Below are positions 17,772 to 28,424 of a stretch of 64,000 nucleotides of DNA, piece by piece. The stretch is from Paracoccaceae bacterium (GTDB lineage Bacteria; Pseudomonadota; Alphaproteobacteria; Rhodobacterales; Rhodobacteraceae). Both the position numbers and the translations under genes were made by a program. The notes beneath the pieces were generated by a model. That model saw only the letters and a list, made by a program, of their open reading frames with translations. It had not been told where the DNA came from and did not search any database. The stretch lies in contig WKFI01000005.1 of the NCBI GenBank assembly GCA_014872875.1, positions 310,001 through 374,000 on the forward strand. Reading direction: 5' to 3'. Numbering within the stretch: the stretch's first letter is position 1; each line of letters begins with the position of its first letter.

Positions 17772-19178
17772 TCAGGCCGGTACCGGCGGTGGTACCTTTT
17801 GCGGCCACTCGGTCGCCTGATGATAAGCTTGGCCAATCTCCAGAATGCGACGGTCCTCTCCCATCCGGCCGAAGATCTGCACCCCCATCGGCAATCCGTT
17901 TGCCCCGAAGCCCGCCGGCACGGCCAGGCTGGGAAGTCCCAGCAGGCTGACCGGCGTCACGACCTCCATCCAGCGATGATAGGTGTCCATGTCGCAGTCC
18001 GCGATACTCTTGGGCCAGGCCGTCTCCAGCGCAAAGGGCCAGACCTGCGCGGATGGGAGCATCAGAACGTCATATGTTTCAAGCAGCTGCACACAGGCTC
18101 GGAACCAGTCAGAGCGGGCCTCGGACGCAACCTGAATATCTGGCGCCGAAAGGCTCAACCCCGTGTCCAACTCCCAAAGTGCCGTATCCTTCAACTGCGC
18201 CCGTTGCGCCTGCTGAACTTTGAGCCCCGCTGAAACTGCAAACGATCTGAGAGTGATCCAGCTGTTCCAGATACGTTCGGACGGAAAGTTAGGGTTCGCG
18301 GTTTCCACATGAGCCCCGAGATCAGAAAGTACCGCCAAGGCGGCTTCGCAAGTACTCAGAACCCCTGGCTCCATGGGGTAATTCCCGCCCCAATTCCCCA
18401 GCCACCCGACGCGCAGCTCTTCCAGGTCCAAGGGCTTCAACGGGGAAATCGGCTCGGCTGCTCGCGTCAGCGGGACCCGCACATCGGGCCCGGACAAAAC
18501 ATCCAGAAGCAGAGCTAGATCCTGTGGCGAACGGGCCATGGGTCCAAGCGTGGACAACGGGTGCAAATACATGTCACCCGTGGGCTCGGACGGTACCCTG
18601 CCCCATGTCGGACGCAATCCGTAGACGTTGTTCCACGCAGCCGGATTGCGCAGAGACCCCATCATGTCGGAGCCATCCGCCAACAGCGTCATTCCCGTAG
18701 CCAAGGCTACGGCGGCTCCACCAGAAGAACCGCCACAGCTGACATCCAAATTGTAAGGGTTGCGACTTGGGCCATAGACCGGATTGAACGTGTGAGAGCC
18801 CAGCCCGAATTCGGGCACGTTTGTCTTGCCAATCAGGATGGCGCCCGCCTGGCGCAGACGCCGAGCCAACAGGTCGTCAACTTCGGGGACGAAGTCGCGA
18901 AAAATCGGTGAGCCGTGGGTCGATATGACCCCCTGCACATTGACCAGATCCTTCACGGCCACTGGTAGCCCATGCAACGGGCCAATCTTTGCCCCTTCGT
19001 CTGCCGCTTGGGCTTCGGCCATCAGGGCATTTCTATCCTTCATCCCAACAATGGCGTTAACCTTGGGATTCCACAGCGCGATCCGATCCAGGGTCGCCTG
19101 CATGACGTCGACCGCAAGGACACGTCCCGTTGACAAGTCCCGAGCGAGTTCAGTGGCCGATAAGGTCGGAGGCAACAT
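17772..19178 (-). CDS. Amidase signature family protein
   Basis: A 468-residue amidase. The Ser-cisSer-Lys catalytic triad is visible: Lys in [12 protein letters not shown] (about residue 80) and the glycine/serine-rich segment [17 protein letters not shown] (about 150-165). The flanking [20 protein letters not shown] is typical. Members hydrolyse diverse amides, including glutamyl-tRNA, aryl amides and carbamoyl compounds; there is no GatB/C neighbour, so it is probably a catabolic amidase rather than GatA. Confidence 0.9.
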   Translation of the reverse strand: MLPPTLSATELARDLSTGRVLAVDVMQATLDRIALWNPKVNAIVGMKDRNALMAEAQAADEGAKIGPLHGLPVAVKDLVNVQGVISTHGSPIFRDFVPEVDDLLARRLRQAGAILIGKTNVPEFGLGSHTFNPVYGPSRNPYNLDVSCGGSSGGAAVALATGMTLLADGSDMMGSLRNPAAWNNVYGLRPTWGRVPSEPTGDMYLHPLSTLGPMARSPQDLALLLDVLSGPDVRVPLTRAAEPISPLKPLDLEELRVGWLGNWGGNYPMEPGVLSTCEAALAVLSDLGAHVETANPNFPSERIWNSWITLRSFAVSAGLKVQQAQRAQLKDTALWELDTGLSLSAPDIQVASEARSDWFRACVQLLETYDVLMLPSAQVWPFALETAWPKSIADCDMDTYHRWMEVVTPVSLLGLPSLAVPAGFGANGLPMGVQIFGRMGEDRRILEIGQAYHQATEWPQKVPPPVPA

Positions 19179-19333
19179 GAGCGGTGTCCGATTGTAACTT
19201 TCCTGCTCAGCCTAGACTGATGTTTTTAATAAAAAAACCCGCAGCAAAAAAACATCTTTGATTTGCGATCCGTCGTCAAGAAAAGCGACGTGGGATCGCC
19301 AACGCCGCCTTGTGTTTTCTTTCGGCCCGCCAC

Positions 19334-19760
19334 TCAGACAAAATCGAAATCACTGACCGTCAGGTTCAGGCTCGCGCTCTGGAGAAGCTTGATGGTGCCG
19401 CTCTCATGCCGGACTTGCAGATCCGGCTCTTGGTCCCGGATCCGCTCTCGCCCCTTGCTGCCTTCGACGAAAAAACGATCCCACCCGGCACCGTCGATCA
19501 GCAAGCACTGTTGAAACCGCCCATCAGCCGGTCGTGGGCGGGACCACCTGAGTGGATGTCGCAGCCACATCCCACGTTCAGGACGTGCGCTTCACTGGCT
19601 CCAGCCAGAAGGTTATCGCGACACTGATTGAAAGCCGTTGCACCCATTAAGCGGTACTTGCCATCACCCACTCAAACAAGCCCAGTGATTTGGCCCGTAC
19701 CGATGTTGTCAAAACGGTCGGAACCGGCCGCCAGATTGCCTTCAGTACATGCTCACTCAA
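19334..19760 (-). pseudogene. Decayed RTX-family gene remnant
   Basis: Reading the minus strand from 19760, the sequence begins (TTG start) SEHVLK, the same opening as the neighbouring RTX gene (MSEHVLKG at 21073). It then shifts frame to GNLAAGSDRFDNIGTGQITG, and later resumes as DGAGWDRFFVEG and IKLLQSASLNLTVSDFDFV before a stop at 19334. No single frame joins these pieces and the nonapeptide repeats are nearly lost. I read this as a second, degraded copy of the RTX gene next to it. Confidence 0.55.
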
Positions 19761-19794
19761 GGCGTGGCACTTCGCTTGCTGACATCCTCAACAC

Positions 19795-21073
19795 TCAAAC
19801 ACTTGCGAACAGAAAATCATCTGCACTCAGCCCAATGTCGGCCTGTCCTGAAAAAAGGATCGAGCCGCCGTCATGGATCACCAGCAGATCATCCGCCTGA
19901 GCCTTGATCTCCAAGCCGTCAAAGCCGCCGGACGTTCCATGGAGCAGGATCCGGTCGACGCCCTTTTCGAACCCGTGCAATGTATCGGCCCCGCTGTTCA
20001 CACGAAAAACAAACAGGTCGGCACCGGCCCCTCCAGCCAGATCATCTGCGCCAGCGCCCCCCACGATACGGTCATCCCCAGCCCCACCGCGAATGACATC
20101 CGAACCGCTGCCGCCCTGCAGCAGATCGTTGCCTGCCCCGCCGAACAGACGATCATCGCCACCCTGGCCAAAAAACCTGTCCCGCGCGTCGTCTCCCTTG
20201 AACAGATCGTTCCCGCTGCCGCCTGACACGACACCCAGGATCTGGCCATTTTCGATCTGGATGATCTTGTCCGCGCCCTCCCCCAATTGGATCTTGCCAT
20301 CTATCAGGCCTGAGTTCCGGATCCAGATGTCCCCGTAGTCGGTCTGGATCGCCCGGCCTGCTGACAGAATTTTACCGGAATTGATGATCACATGGGTCTG
20401 GTAGAGCCCGGGTGTAACGAAGTGACTTTCTTCGAACAGGATCGCCCAGTCCTTTTCCCCGATTATTTCGCCATTATTACGGGTTAGGCTGTAAGAGACA
20501 CTTTCCAGTACAATTCCCATTGCGCCTGAAACTGTACCCGAATTCTCAACTCGAAACTGCTCACTATGGTGAGCGATAATGGCGATCCCATCCTCTGATG
20601 CCTGACAAAGCCCCGTGTTCACAAACACATTCGACAGTTCGGCCACTCCACTCCAGTTTTCAAAGCTGACACCGTAATCGCCTTCAATCACCCCGGAATT
20701 GACAACCCGTCCACTGGTTTCCTCCAAAAATCAAACCATAGTAATCGCCGCTCACCTTTCCCTTGATCACAATGTCCAAATTCGCGAGGCGCGAACAAAG
20801 CACGGCCCAGATTGCTGAAACAGAGGCTGATGCAGAAATGGCGATGCTGACGTCGGAATTCAGAGCGGATTTGCTCCAGAGGCTCAAACCAACATCATCA
20901 GATTTCACCGCACCATTGATCCGCAAATCCAGCGTTTGGGTCAGAGTGGCATGATTTGCCAGACAATGGCTTCCCTCGGACGTCACCGTCGCCGATTTGA
21001 CCAGCCGCCAATCGCCGCCAGGCGACAGGTTTATCGGTCCGGTCAGTTCGCCTTTCAGTACATGTTCACTCAT
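19795..21073 (-). pseudogene. RTX calcium-binding repeat protein, interrupted by a frameshift
   Basis: Two overlapping frames form one gene of about 425 codons. The 5' part (21073 to about 20725) starts MSEHVLKGELTGPINLSPGG and continues to KVSGDYYGLIF; the 3' part resumes as EETSGRVVNSGVIEGDYGVSF and runs to 19795. Removing one base from the five-T run near 20728 (minus strand ATTTTTGG) rejoins them. The middle resembles a right-handed beta-helix (repeated NSGxIxG units), and residues corresponding to about 20000-20240 carry RTX nonapeptides (GGSGNDLFKGDDARDRF, GGAGNDLLQGG, GGAGDDRIVGG) that bind calcium and are typical of type I secreted proteins. A sequencing error at the homopolymer is the alternative. 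Confidence 0.75.
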
Positions 21074-21118
21074 CACATCACCCAATCTTGACGCCGGTCA
21101 GCGTCACATCAAACATGG

Positions 21119-21155
21119 GCGCAAAAATGGCGAAGGCCGGGGAACCCCGGCCTAT
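21119..21155 (-). terminator. Terminator of prfB
   Basis: A 9-bp stem AGGCCGGGG/CCCCGGCCT (21134-21142 and 21145-21153) with a 2-nt loop lies 27 bases beyond the prfB stop codon; on the minus strand a T5 tract follows about eight bases after the stem. Confidence 0.65.
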
Positions 21156-21180
21156 TACGCAAAATTCACGGTGGGAAAGC

Positions 21181-22305
21181 TTATTCTGCCTGCGCTTCGG
21201 CCCGGCTTTTGCCGCTGACATCCATGGCCAGCGTGGCGGCCATGAACCCGTCCAAAGCGCCGTCCAGCACACCCTTGGTGTCCGAGGTCTCAAAATTGGT
21301 GCGCAGATCCTTGACCATCTGGTACGGCTGCAGAACATAGGACCGGATCTGGTTGCCCCAGCCCGCGTCACCCTTGCTTTCATGGGCTTCGTTGATGGCC
21401 GCGTTGCGACGGTCCAGCTCCAACTGGTACAGTCGCGACTTCAGCGCCTTCATGGCAATATCGCGGTTCTGGTGCTGGGATTTTTCCGAGCTTGTCACGA
21501 CGATTCCGGTGGGGTTGTGCGTGATCCGCACCGCCGAGTCGGTGGTGTTGACGTGCTGACCGCCCGCGCCCGAGGACCGATAAGTGTCGATCCGGATATC
21601 GGCGGGGTTCACCTCGATCTCGATATTGTCGTCGACAACCGGATAGACCCAGACCGAGCTGAAAGAAGTGTGCCGTTTTGCGGCACTGTCGTAGGGCGAA
21701 ATCCGCACCAGACGGTGAACGCCGCTTTCGGATTTCAGCCAGCCATACGCATTGTGGCCAGTGATCTTGTAAGTCGCGGATTTGATCCCGGCTTCGTCAC
21801 CCGCGCTTTCCGATTGCAGTTCGACCTTATAGCCCTTTTTCTCGGCCCAGCGGACATACATGCGCGCAAGCATCGATGCCCAGTCGCAACTTTCGGTGCC
21901 ACCAGCGCCTGCGTTGATTTCCAGAAACGTGTCGTTGCTGTCGGCTTCGCCATCCAGCAGCGCTTCCAATTCCTTCTCGGCGGCTTTTTCTTTCAGGGAG
22001 GCAAGCGCCTGTTCCGCGTCCTTGACGACCTCTTCATCTTCTTCCATCTCACCCAATTCGATGAGCTCGATATTGTCCGAAAGGTCCTGCTTAATCCCGG
22101 TATAGGTGTTCATCGCATCCAGAAGAGTCTGGCGCTGACGCATCAGTTTCTGCGCTGCTTCCGGATCGTCCCACAGGTTCGGGTCTTCAACGCGTGCGTT
22201 GAATTCTTCCATCCGGTGCTGCGCAGTTTCCCAATCCATGCGCTGCGCCAGAAGTTCCAGCGATTTTTCGATCTCGGCCACGATGTTCTGGGTCTCGGCA
22301 CGCAT
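21181..22305 (-). CDS. prfB: Peptide chain release factor 2
   Basis: A 374-residue class I release factor for UGA and UAA. The GGQ motif that promotes peptidyl-tRNA hydrolysis is at residues 248-250 in [16 protein letters not shown]. The codon-recognition tripeptide, SPF in E. coli RF2, reads SPY at 203-205 in [20 protein letters not shown]. The E. coli-type programmed +1 frameshift near codon 26 is absent: the frame is continuous. I chose ATG 22305 ([20 protein letters not shown]), the usual RF2 N-terminus. It is flanked on both sides by RTX genes with no sign of operon structure. Confidence 0.96.
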   Translation of the reverse strand: MRAETQNIVAEIEKSLELLAQRMDWETAQHRMEEFNARVEDPNLWDDPEAAQKLMRQRQTLLDAMNTYTGIKQDLSDNIELIELGEMEEDEEVVKDAEQALASLKEKAAEKELEALLDGEADSNDTFLEINAGAGGTESCDWASMLARMYVRWAEKKGYKVELQSESAGDEAGIKSATYKITGHNAYGWLKSESGVHRLVRISPYDSAAKRHTSFSSVWVYPVVDDNIEIEVNPADIRIDTYRSSGAGGQHVNTTDSAVRITHNPTGIVVTSSEKSQHQNRDIAMKALKSRLYQLELDRRNAAINEAHESKGDAGWGNQIRSYVLQPYQMVKDLRTNFETSDTKGVLDGALDGFMAATLAMDVSGKSRAEAQAE

Positions 22306-22478
22306 GGGAATATCCTGACAGTGAGGTTGAAAGCAGGTGATACACCGCCCCCCCGGCACGGGCAAGCGGTGCAGCGAACACTAGGTCAAAAAAGACTCAT
22401 GTTTGCGCGATGTCTTTCCGACAACAGATCTGTTTGCACCGGCCTCATTCACCTCCAAAGGATCGGGAAAGCGTGACC

Positions 22479-24458
22479 CTATCCGAACAGAAAAGAGTCC
22501 TGTGTCAGCTCGGTGATCGAAACCCCTTTCAACGTCAGGCTGTCGGTTCCAAAAGTCAGAATCGTGTCACCAGCGATTTCGACCAGGGCCGTTTCAATTT
22601 CCGCGTAAATCTCGACCGCTTTCACGCCGCGCAAATCGACGATATCCTGACCGACAGCGAAGTCGGCAACGGTGTCTTCGCCATATTTATCCGAGAAAAT
22701 GAAAGTATCGTTGCCCGCCCCACCAACAAGCATGTCGTTTCCTATCCCGCCGCGCAGACTGTCATTGCCATAGCCGCCATCCAGATGGTCATCACCCGCT
22801 CCACCAGCCAGAAGGTCCCCGCCCAAGGAACCGCTGAGCGTGTCATTGTCGGCTCCACCTCGCAGAGTATCGTTGCCTTTACCGCCACGCAGCCAATCAT
22901 TTCCTTTGTTTCCGACCAACAGATCGTCGCCGGCGTTGCCTTGTAGATTGTCCGCCCCGCCTCGACCTGTCAGACGGTCATCACCCTCACCGCCTTCAAT
23001 CGCATTGTTCCCGTGACTTCCCCAGACGCTATCGTTGAAGGATGTCGCTCTCAACTCTTCGACCGCGATCAGCCTGTCGCCGGTGGCTGTCCCGCCCGCT
23101 GCGACCCCTTTGATCATATCGACGCTAACGCCCAGATGCGACGCACTGTAGTCCACGAGGTCTCGCCCGCCGCCACCATCAAGGATGTCAGCCCCCAGCC
23201 CCCCGATCAGAGTATCCGCGCCAGCGCCGCCCTTCAGATTGTCATTGCCGGCCCCACCTTCCAGCCTGTCTGCCCCCTGGCGTCCGCGCAATTCGTCATT
23301 GCCGTCAAATCCCAGCATGAGGTCTGCGCTCAGTGTACCCCGGATCAGATCATCCCCGGCCCCAATTTCATACACGCGCAAATCCGTTGCCTGTTGCCCC
23401 GATGTGGGATCCGTCTCGACCAGAACAAAGATCTTGCCATGCGCGGCATGAACCTGAACGCTGTCGGCCATGCCAATATTTCCAGAAACATTAAAGCTGT
23501 GGACCGAGCGGGCCGTTCCGTCAGCCTCGATGGCATAGACTTCGATCTTTCCGTTGGCGTCATCGTACCCTGCCAAAAGAAATTGCCCACCCGCATGGAT
23601 AACCTGCAGTTCTGCAAGGCTGCCAAATCCCGGCGTATCACGAGCGACAGACCCGAAACTCTGCAGTGTTCCATCCGCGGCCAGGCTGTGGATCAAAAGC
23701 CTGTCGGTAGCCAGATCTTCGACCAACAATAGCTCAGCACTGCCGGTCGAAAGCACCCTTATGTCCCCAAGATCACCATCTGCGCTCCCAAAGACTTGCG
23801 CGGCAACAAAGCTTGCCGATCCGTCCGCTGCAATTTCAAAGATATTTACAGAATGTTCGTCGCCGGAACTGACATACGCAAAGCTCTTGGTCCCCACGGA
23901 CGCGATATGCAGATCCTGAATATCCGACATCTGGAGGGCTGGCACATCTCCATCCGCAATGGTCGCTACGACATTGGTCAGTGCCCCGTCCGAAGTGGCT
24001 TCGATCACGCGAAACGTATCGGACCCCGGGCTGGTCACGACAACAAGGTTGGACGCAGGTACGTTGACCGGCACCACAACCGGAAGGGAAAGATCCGGAT
24101 AGCTGCTTGTCACAACCGGCTTTGTCGGATCGGGAAGCCCGTCCGAACCGAGTTGGAAGAGTTTCATCCGCCCGTTCGCATCAGCCACCAAAAGCGAAGG
24201 CGTACCGTCTACGGCAAAAGGATCGAGCGCACGGATATCGAGATTTGCACTTGCATCCAGACTTGTTGCAAACGCCTCGAACGACCCCACCAGGGACAAC
24301 GTCCCATCGGCATTCAACCGATGAACGTCGATGTCGCCCTGTTCTTCGCTCGAGCTGGCAAGGAAGGTGGACGCCCCAACATCGACAAAAGTATGTTCAC
24401 TGAGCGTGTCAGCCAACTGCAACCAGTCCGACAGGATCGGCTTACCAATACTCAACAT
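22479..24458 (-). CDS. Secreted RTX protein with N-terminal beta-propeller-like domain
   Basis: A 659-residue protein and the only intact RTX gene here. Residues 1 to about 355 consist of repeating blade-like units (for example VNIFEIAADGSASFV, LLIHSLAADGTLQSFGSV, IEVYAIEADGTARSVHSF) of the kind seen in lactonase-type beta-propellers. Residues about 360-600 hold around a dozen nonapeptide repeats of GGxGxDxLx type in two blocks (GGAGNDNLKGGAGADTLIGG; GGAGDDHLDGGYGNDSLRGG). The C-terminus ends in a hydrophobic/acidic tail (ITELTQDSFLFG) like type I secretion signals. It lacks an N-terminal signal peptide, as expected for type I export. No transporter gene is adjacent. Confidence 0.85.
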   Translation of the reverse strand: MLSIGKPILSDWLQLADTLSEHTFVDVGASTFLASSSEEQGDIDVHRLNADGTLSLVGSFEAFATSLDASANLDIRALDPFAVDGTPSLLVADANGRMKLFQLGSDGLPDPTKPVVTSSYPDLSLPVVVPVNVPASNLVVVTSPGSDTFRVIEATSDGALTNVVATIADGDVPALQMSDIQDLHIASVGTKSFAYVSSGDEHSVNIFEIAADGSASFVAAQVFGSADGDLGDIRVLSTGSAELLLVEDLATDRLLIHSLAADGTLQSFGSVARDTPGFGSLAELQVIHAGGQFLLAGYDDANGKIEVYAIEADGTARSVHSFNVSGNIGMADSVQVHAAHGKIFVLVETDPTSGQQATDLRVYEIGAGDDLIRGTLSADLMLGFDGNDELRGRQGADRLEGGAGNDNLKGGAGADTLIGGLGADILDGGGGRDLVDYSASHLGVSVDMIKGVAAGGTATGDRLIAVEELRATSFNDSVWGSHGNNAIEGGEGDDRLTGRGGADNLQGNAGDDLLVGNKGNDWLRGGKGNDTLRGGADNDTLSGSLGGDLLAGGAGDDHLDGGYGNDSLRGGIGNDMLVGGAGNDTFIFSDKYGEDTVADFAVGQDIVDLRGVKAVEIYAEIETALVEIAGDTILTFGTDSLTLKGVSITELTQDSFLFG

Positions 24459-24500
24459 GTAATGCTCCAGATCGAAGTCTTTGGTTTTAGGAATATTTGA

Positions 24501-25741
24501 CTAAGATCTTGGGCAAAAATGGGTCCAAGTTGGGACCCTATCGTGGACGGTCAAATCATCTCTGAACTTGGAACCGACAAGCCCTTCGATTCCTTGGAAG
24601 ATATCCGCCTTGGCATCGCTGGTCCCGGCGCCGGCCCCGTTCAAGGACACTGTTACCCCTTGTGCCGCGTCCGCATAGGAGGCCAGATCGAGCCCCTGAC
24701 CGCCGACCAGAACGTCCGCTCCGTTACCGCCTTCAAGCACATCGTCACCACGCCCGCCGGCCAGGACATCTTCTCCGGTTCCCCCCAGAAGCTGATCGTC
24801 GCCGAGACCGCCGGACAGGACATCCTCACCACTGCCCCCTTTGAGCAAATCATTCCCTGCACGACCGACCAGATCGTCATCGCCCGCAAAACCCAGAAGC
24901 GTGTCTCCAGAGGCGGTTCCCCGCAACAGATCGTCGTCCGTTCCGATGCCTAATACCGTAACGCGGTGCGCATCGTGCGCCGCTGCCACGATAAAGTCGT
25001 TTCCGCCCATCGAAACATGCTCGACCCCGCGCGCGCCATTCAACAGGTGGGATGACAGAGACTTCACATGTGACATCTTTCCGGCGCTATCCAGGCTGTA
25101 CAGATCGACCGTGTCGGATTCTTCGCCCTGTGACAAAAGAAGCGGGATGCCATCGACCACTATGAATTCAACGGAGCGATTGCCCCATACGTCGTCAGGA
25201 GTATTGTTGTAGGCGTCAAAAGTATCTTTGTGAGTGGGAACCCCGTTGGCTCCCAATTCGTAAACAATGAAGTGTCCTTCATAGTGGTCGGGCGCAATCA
25301 GGTAGTCTTTGCCATGAACGGTGCCGGTGGCAATGCTGTTGAAAGACGAAGAATTCTGATTGATGACGTCCAGTGACGTGACATGAGTCAAAGCACCGGA
25401 TTCGGATACTTCAAACACTGAAAGTCCAAAATCGTCATCGCCCACCACACACAGGAACGTCCGTGTTCCAATCGTATGGAAGCTCACCCCGGCTGTGTTG
25501 TTGAGTTCGAACACGGGATTAGAGGCATCTGAGACATCGCTCAGCTTGGTCAATCCGCCATTTTTTCCAACTCAAACAGCGTAACCGTGTCCGAATGGCG
25601 AGCTGACACCGCGATAAAGCTGCGGGTCCCGATCTGGTGGCTCGCCATTTCCCATGCGCCGTCCAGGTCAAACAAACCTCCGTCCAACACAGTATCGGTC
25701 AGGGTCAGTTGCCCGACATCTGCACCGGTCTGGTCGAGCAC
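24501..25741 (-). pseudogene. RTX/beta-propeller protein paralogue, frameshifted and truncated
   Basis: Two minus-strand frames make up one gene. The 5' piece (GTG at 25741) reads to VTLFELEK; the 3' piece resumes NGGLTKLSDVSDASNPVF and ends at 24501. Adding one base to the A6 tract near 25560 joins them. The first ~190 residues match the propeller units of the neighbouring gene, followed by RTX repeats (GGLGDDQLLGGTGEDVLAGG). The C-terminus stops abruptly after GSKFRDDLTVHDRVPTWTHF, with no secretion tail, inside a GGGTCC...GGACCC inverted repeat, suggesting the 3' end was replaced. The true 5' end is also unclear: the GTG has no ribosome binding site. Confidence 0.7.
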
Positions 25742-25825
25742 AATTGACGGTAATTCACGCTGACTACCAAGTCGTGGTGAAGCCTTCAGACCACATCATG
25801 ATTGAGTGTGGCGGACATCTGTTAC

Positions 25826-28327
25826 TCAGTACAACCCGCCCGAGCTGACCGTTCCAAACGTCGCCTTGGGGCCGACCACCGCGGTGCCTCCGGTCGAGGT
25901 CGTGACCTGACGCCCGCTCTGTTGAACTTCTTCGATCAATGGCAGGTTCGACCCCATAGCAAAGCCACCATCATAGGTCAGACCAAATATCGGCTCGGCC
26001 CCATCGCGGAAGTATTCTGCCACGACATAGTCACCGCTGGCGCCATCAGGCAGCCGGGCTCCTGTAAAGCGGTCGATCTTGATGAAATGCCCGCCATCGG
26101 GCACGTCGAACGGACCACCGCCATATTTCTCGGTCGCTTTGGTCATGAACTGCTGGAAAACCGGCCCGCACATACCCCCACCCGAGGCCCCGCGGCCCAG
26201 AGGACGCGGTTGGTCGTACCCGATATAGCAGCCCGCCACGATGTTCGACGTGAAGCCGATGAACCAGACATCGCGCGCGTCATTGGTGGTTCCCGTCTTG
26301 CCCGCAGTGGGAACCGGCAGGTTCACGGTCCGCGCCGCCGTACCGCGATCCACCACCCCTCGCATCATGGAGGTCAGCTGATAGGCGGTAATCGGGTCCA
26401 TGACCTGCGCGCGCTGGTCCATGATACGAGGCGCCATTCCGGCCTGCAGAACAGGGCTGTCACAATCAATGCACTGGCGTTCGTCATGGCGATAGATCGT
26501 CACCCCGTCGCGGTCCTGGATTCGGTCCACCAGAGTAGGCTCCACCCGCTCGCCACCATTGGCGAACATCGCGTAGGCTGCCACCATCTTGTAGATCGTG
26601 GTTTCCTCGGACCCCAACGAATTCGCCAGATAGGTGCCCATTTCATCGTAAACCCCGAACCGTTCCGCATAGGAGGCCACCACGGGCATGCCGATTTCCT
26701 GTGCCAAACGAATGGTCATCAGGTTCCTTGACCGCTCGATCCCGGTGCGCAAAGGCGTCGGGCCATAATACTTGTTGGAAGCGTTCTTGGGTCGCCACAG
26801 GCCCTGGGGCGTGTTGATCTCGATCGGGGCATCCACCACGATGGTTGCCGGGCTGTACCCGCTGTCCAACGCGGCCGCATAGACAAATGGCTTGAAACTG
26901 GAGCCCGGCTGACGCTGGGCTTGTGTGGCACGGTTGAAAACCGAATGCTGGTAGGAGAACCCGCCCTGCATCGAGAGGACACGGCCGGTGTTCACGTCCA
27001 TGGCGACAAAGCCACCCTGCACTTCCGGAACCTGCCGCAGGGACCAGTTCTTGAAAGCGCCTTCTTCTTCCTCCGCCCGTACATGGACGACATCTCCGAC
27101 TTCAAAGTTGTCTCGGAAATCGCCTTTCATCCACTTGATGTCAGCACGTGGGACAGATCCGCGTTCGGTCACGTCCTCGATGCCGACCGTCAGGCTCTGA
27201 TCCGCAATATCCAAAACAACGGCCGGGTGCCAACGACCGCCAAAATCCACATCCCGCGGCACATCAGCCTCGTTCAGTGCCGTCCGCCAAGCTTCCTCGC
27301 TGGCCAACGCCTCAGCCGGCAGGGTCACGCCGGTCCCGCGCCACAGACCGCGCGAGCGATCGTATTTCTCTAACCCACCGCGCAGCGCATCGGCAGCGAC
27401 AACCTGCATCTCTTCGTCGATTGTGGCACGCACGGTGAAGCCGCCGGTGAAGAACTCCCCTTCACCAAAGTCACGGCTCAGCTGGCGTCGGATTTCATCG
27501 GTAAAATAGTCTCGTGGCGGCAAAGTGGTCCGGAAGCTTTCGAAGTCTCCGTTCTGTACAGACCGCAGAGGGAGCTCCACTTCGACCTCATAGGTGGCCT
27601 GATCGATGTAGCCGTTCTCGTACATCTCCTCCAAGACGAAATTCCGCCGTGCCAACAACCGATCCTTGCGGCGCACCGGGTGGTAATCGGACGGCGCCTT
27701 GGGCAGCGAAGCCAGGAACGCCGCTTCATGCGGAGCAAGTTCGCCCAACGTCTTGTTGAAATAAGTCTGCGCCGCAGCCGTCACCCCATAGGAGTTCTGC
27801 CCCAGGAAGATCTCGTTCAGGTACAGCTCCAGGATTGCTTCCTTGTCGAGCGTTTCCTCAAGTCGCGAAGCCAGGATAATTTCCTTGATCTTACGTTCAG
27901 CCTTGCGATCGCCCGATAGCAGGAAGTTCTTCATTACCTGCTGAGTGATGGTTGAAGCGCCCCGGACATTCGCGCCACGCGACTGCACCGCTTCGATGGC
28001 TGCTGCCGCAATCCCGCGCGTGTCGTATCCCTTGTGGTGGTAGAAGTTCTTGTCTTCGGCGCTGATGAAGGCCTGCTTGACCAGATCCGGAATATCCTCG
28101 GAGGGCGTAAACAGGCGACGCTCCTTGGCAAACTCGTCGATCAGATGCCCTTCACCCGAATAGATTCGGCTGATCGTGGGAGGGCGGTACTGAGCCAAGG
28201 ATTCGTGGCTGGGCAGGTCATGCCCATACATCCAGAACACGCCACCAATACCGATGGCCACAGCAGCAATGCCGAGGGTGATCGTCGAAAAGATCGATCC
28301 AAAAAAGGAGAGTATAAACCTGAGCAC
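25826..28327 (-). CDS. mrcA: Penicillin-binding protein 1A (bifunctional)
   Basis: An 833-residue class A PBP making and cross-linking peptidoglycan. A membrane anchor (about 8-30) is followed by the GT51 glycosyltransferase with AEDKNFYHHKGYDTRGIAAA and RGASTITQQVMKNFLL, an OB-like insertion, and the transpeptidase with GSSFKPFVYAAALD (catalytic Ser), SRNLMTIRLA (SxN) and AGKTGTTNDARDVWF (KTG). I chose GTG 28327 (MLRFILSFFG) because AGAGG lies seven bases upstream; GTG 28345 would add six residues. It is the last of four same-strand envelope-related genes. Confidence 0.95.
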   Translation of the reverse strand: MLRFILSFFGSIFSTITLGIAAVAIGIGGVFWMYGHDLPSHESLAQYRPPTISRIYSGEGHLIDEFAKERRLFTPSEDIPDLVKQAFISAEDKNFYHHKGYDTRGIAAAAIEAVQSRGANVRGASTITQQVMKNFLLSGDRKAERKIKEIILASRLEETLDKEAILELYLNEIFLGQNSYGVTAAAQTYFNKTLGELAPHEAAFLASLPKAPSDYHPVRRKDRLLARRNFVLEEMYENGYIDQATYEVEVELPLRSVQNGDFESFRTTLPPRDYFTDEIRRQLSRDFGEGEFFTGGFTVRATIDEEMQVVAADALRGGLEKYDRSRGLWRGTGVTLPAEALASEEAWRTALNEADVPRDVDFGGRWHPAVVLDIADQSLTVGIEDVTERGSVPRADIKWMKGDFRDNFEVGDVVHVRAEEEEGAFKNWSLRQVPEVQGGFVAMDVNTGRVLSMQGGFSYQHSVFNRATQAQRQPGSSFKPFVYAAALDSGYSPATIVVDAPIEINTPQGLWRPKNASNKYYGPTPLRTGIERSRNLMTIRLAQEIGMPVVASYAERFGVYDEMGTYLANSLGSEETTIYKMVAAYAMFANGGERVEPTLVDRIQDRDGVTIYRHDERQCIDCDSPVLQAGMAPRIMDQRAQVMDPITAYQLTSMMRGVVDRGTAARTVNLPVPTAGKTGTTNDARDVWFIGFTSNIVAGCYIGYDQPRPLGRGASGGGMCGPVFQQFMTKATEKYGGGPFDVPDGGHFIKIDRFTGARLPDGASGDYVVAEYFRDGAEPIFGLTYDGGFAMGSNLPLIEEVQQSGRQVTTSTGGTAVVGPKATFGTVSSGGLY

Positions 28328-28424
28328 GTCTGAGCCTCTTGCCACGCGGTGCTGTCTATATAAGCACCCCGCGCAGCAGGGTCAAAAGCTGATGCAGCGG
28401 AACTTTGCCGGGTCTCAACTGCCG

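Noticed and set aside
22230-22305. Programmed frameshift in prfB
   Set aside because: The reading frame is continuous from ATG through the region where E. coli prfB has its in-frame stop.
21088-22476. 462-codon plus-strand frame opposite prfB
   Set aside because: Long only because of high GC content; prfB on the other strand has all catalytic motifs.
20000-24900. CRISPR-like repetition
   Set aside because: The repeats are in frame and encode GGxGxDxLx nonapeptides, so they are RTX coding repeats; no direct-repeat/spacer array is present.
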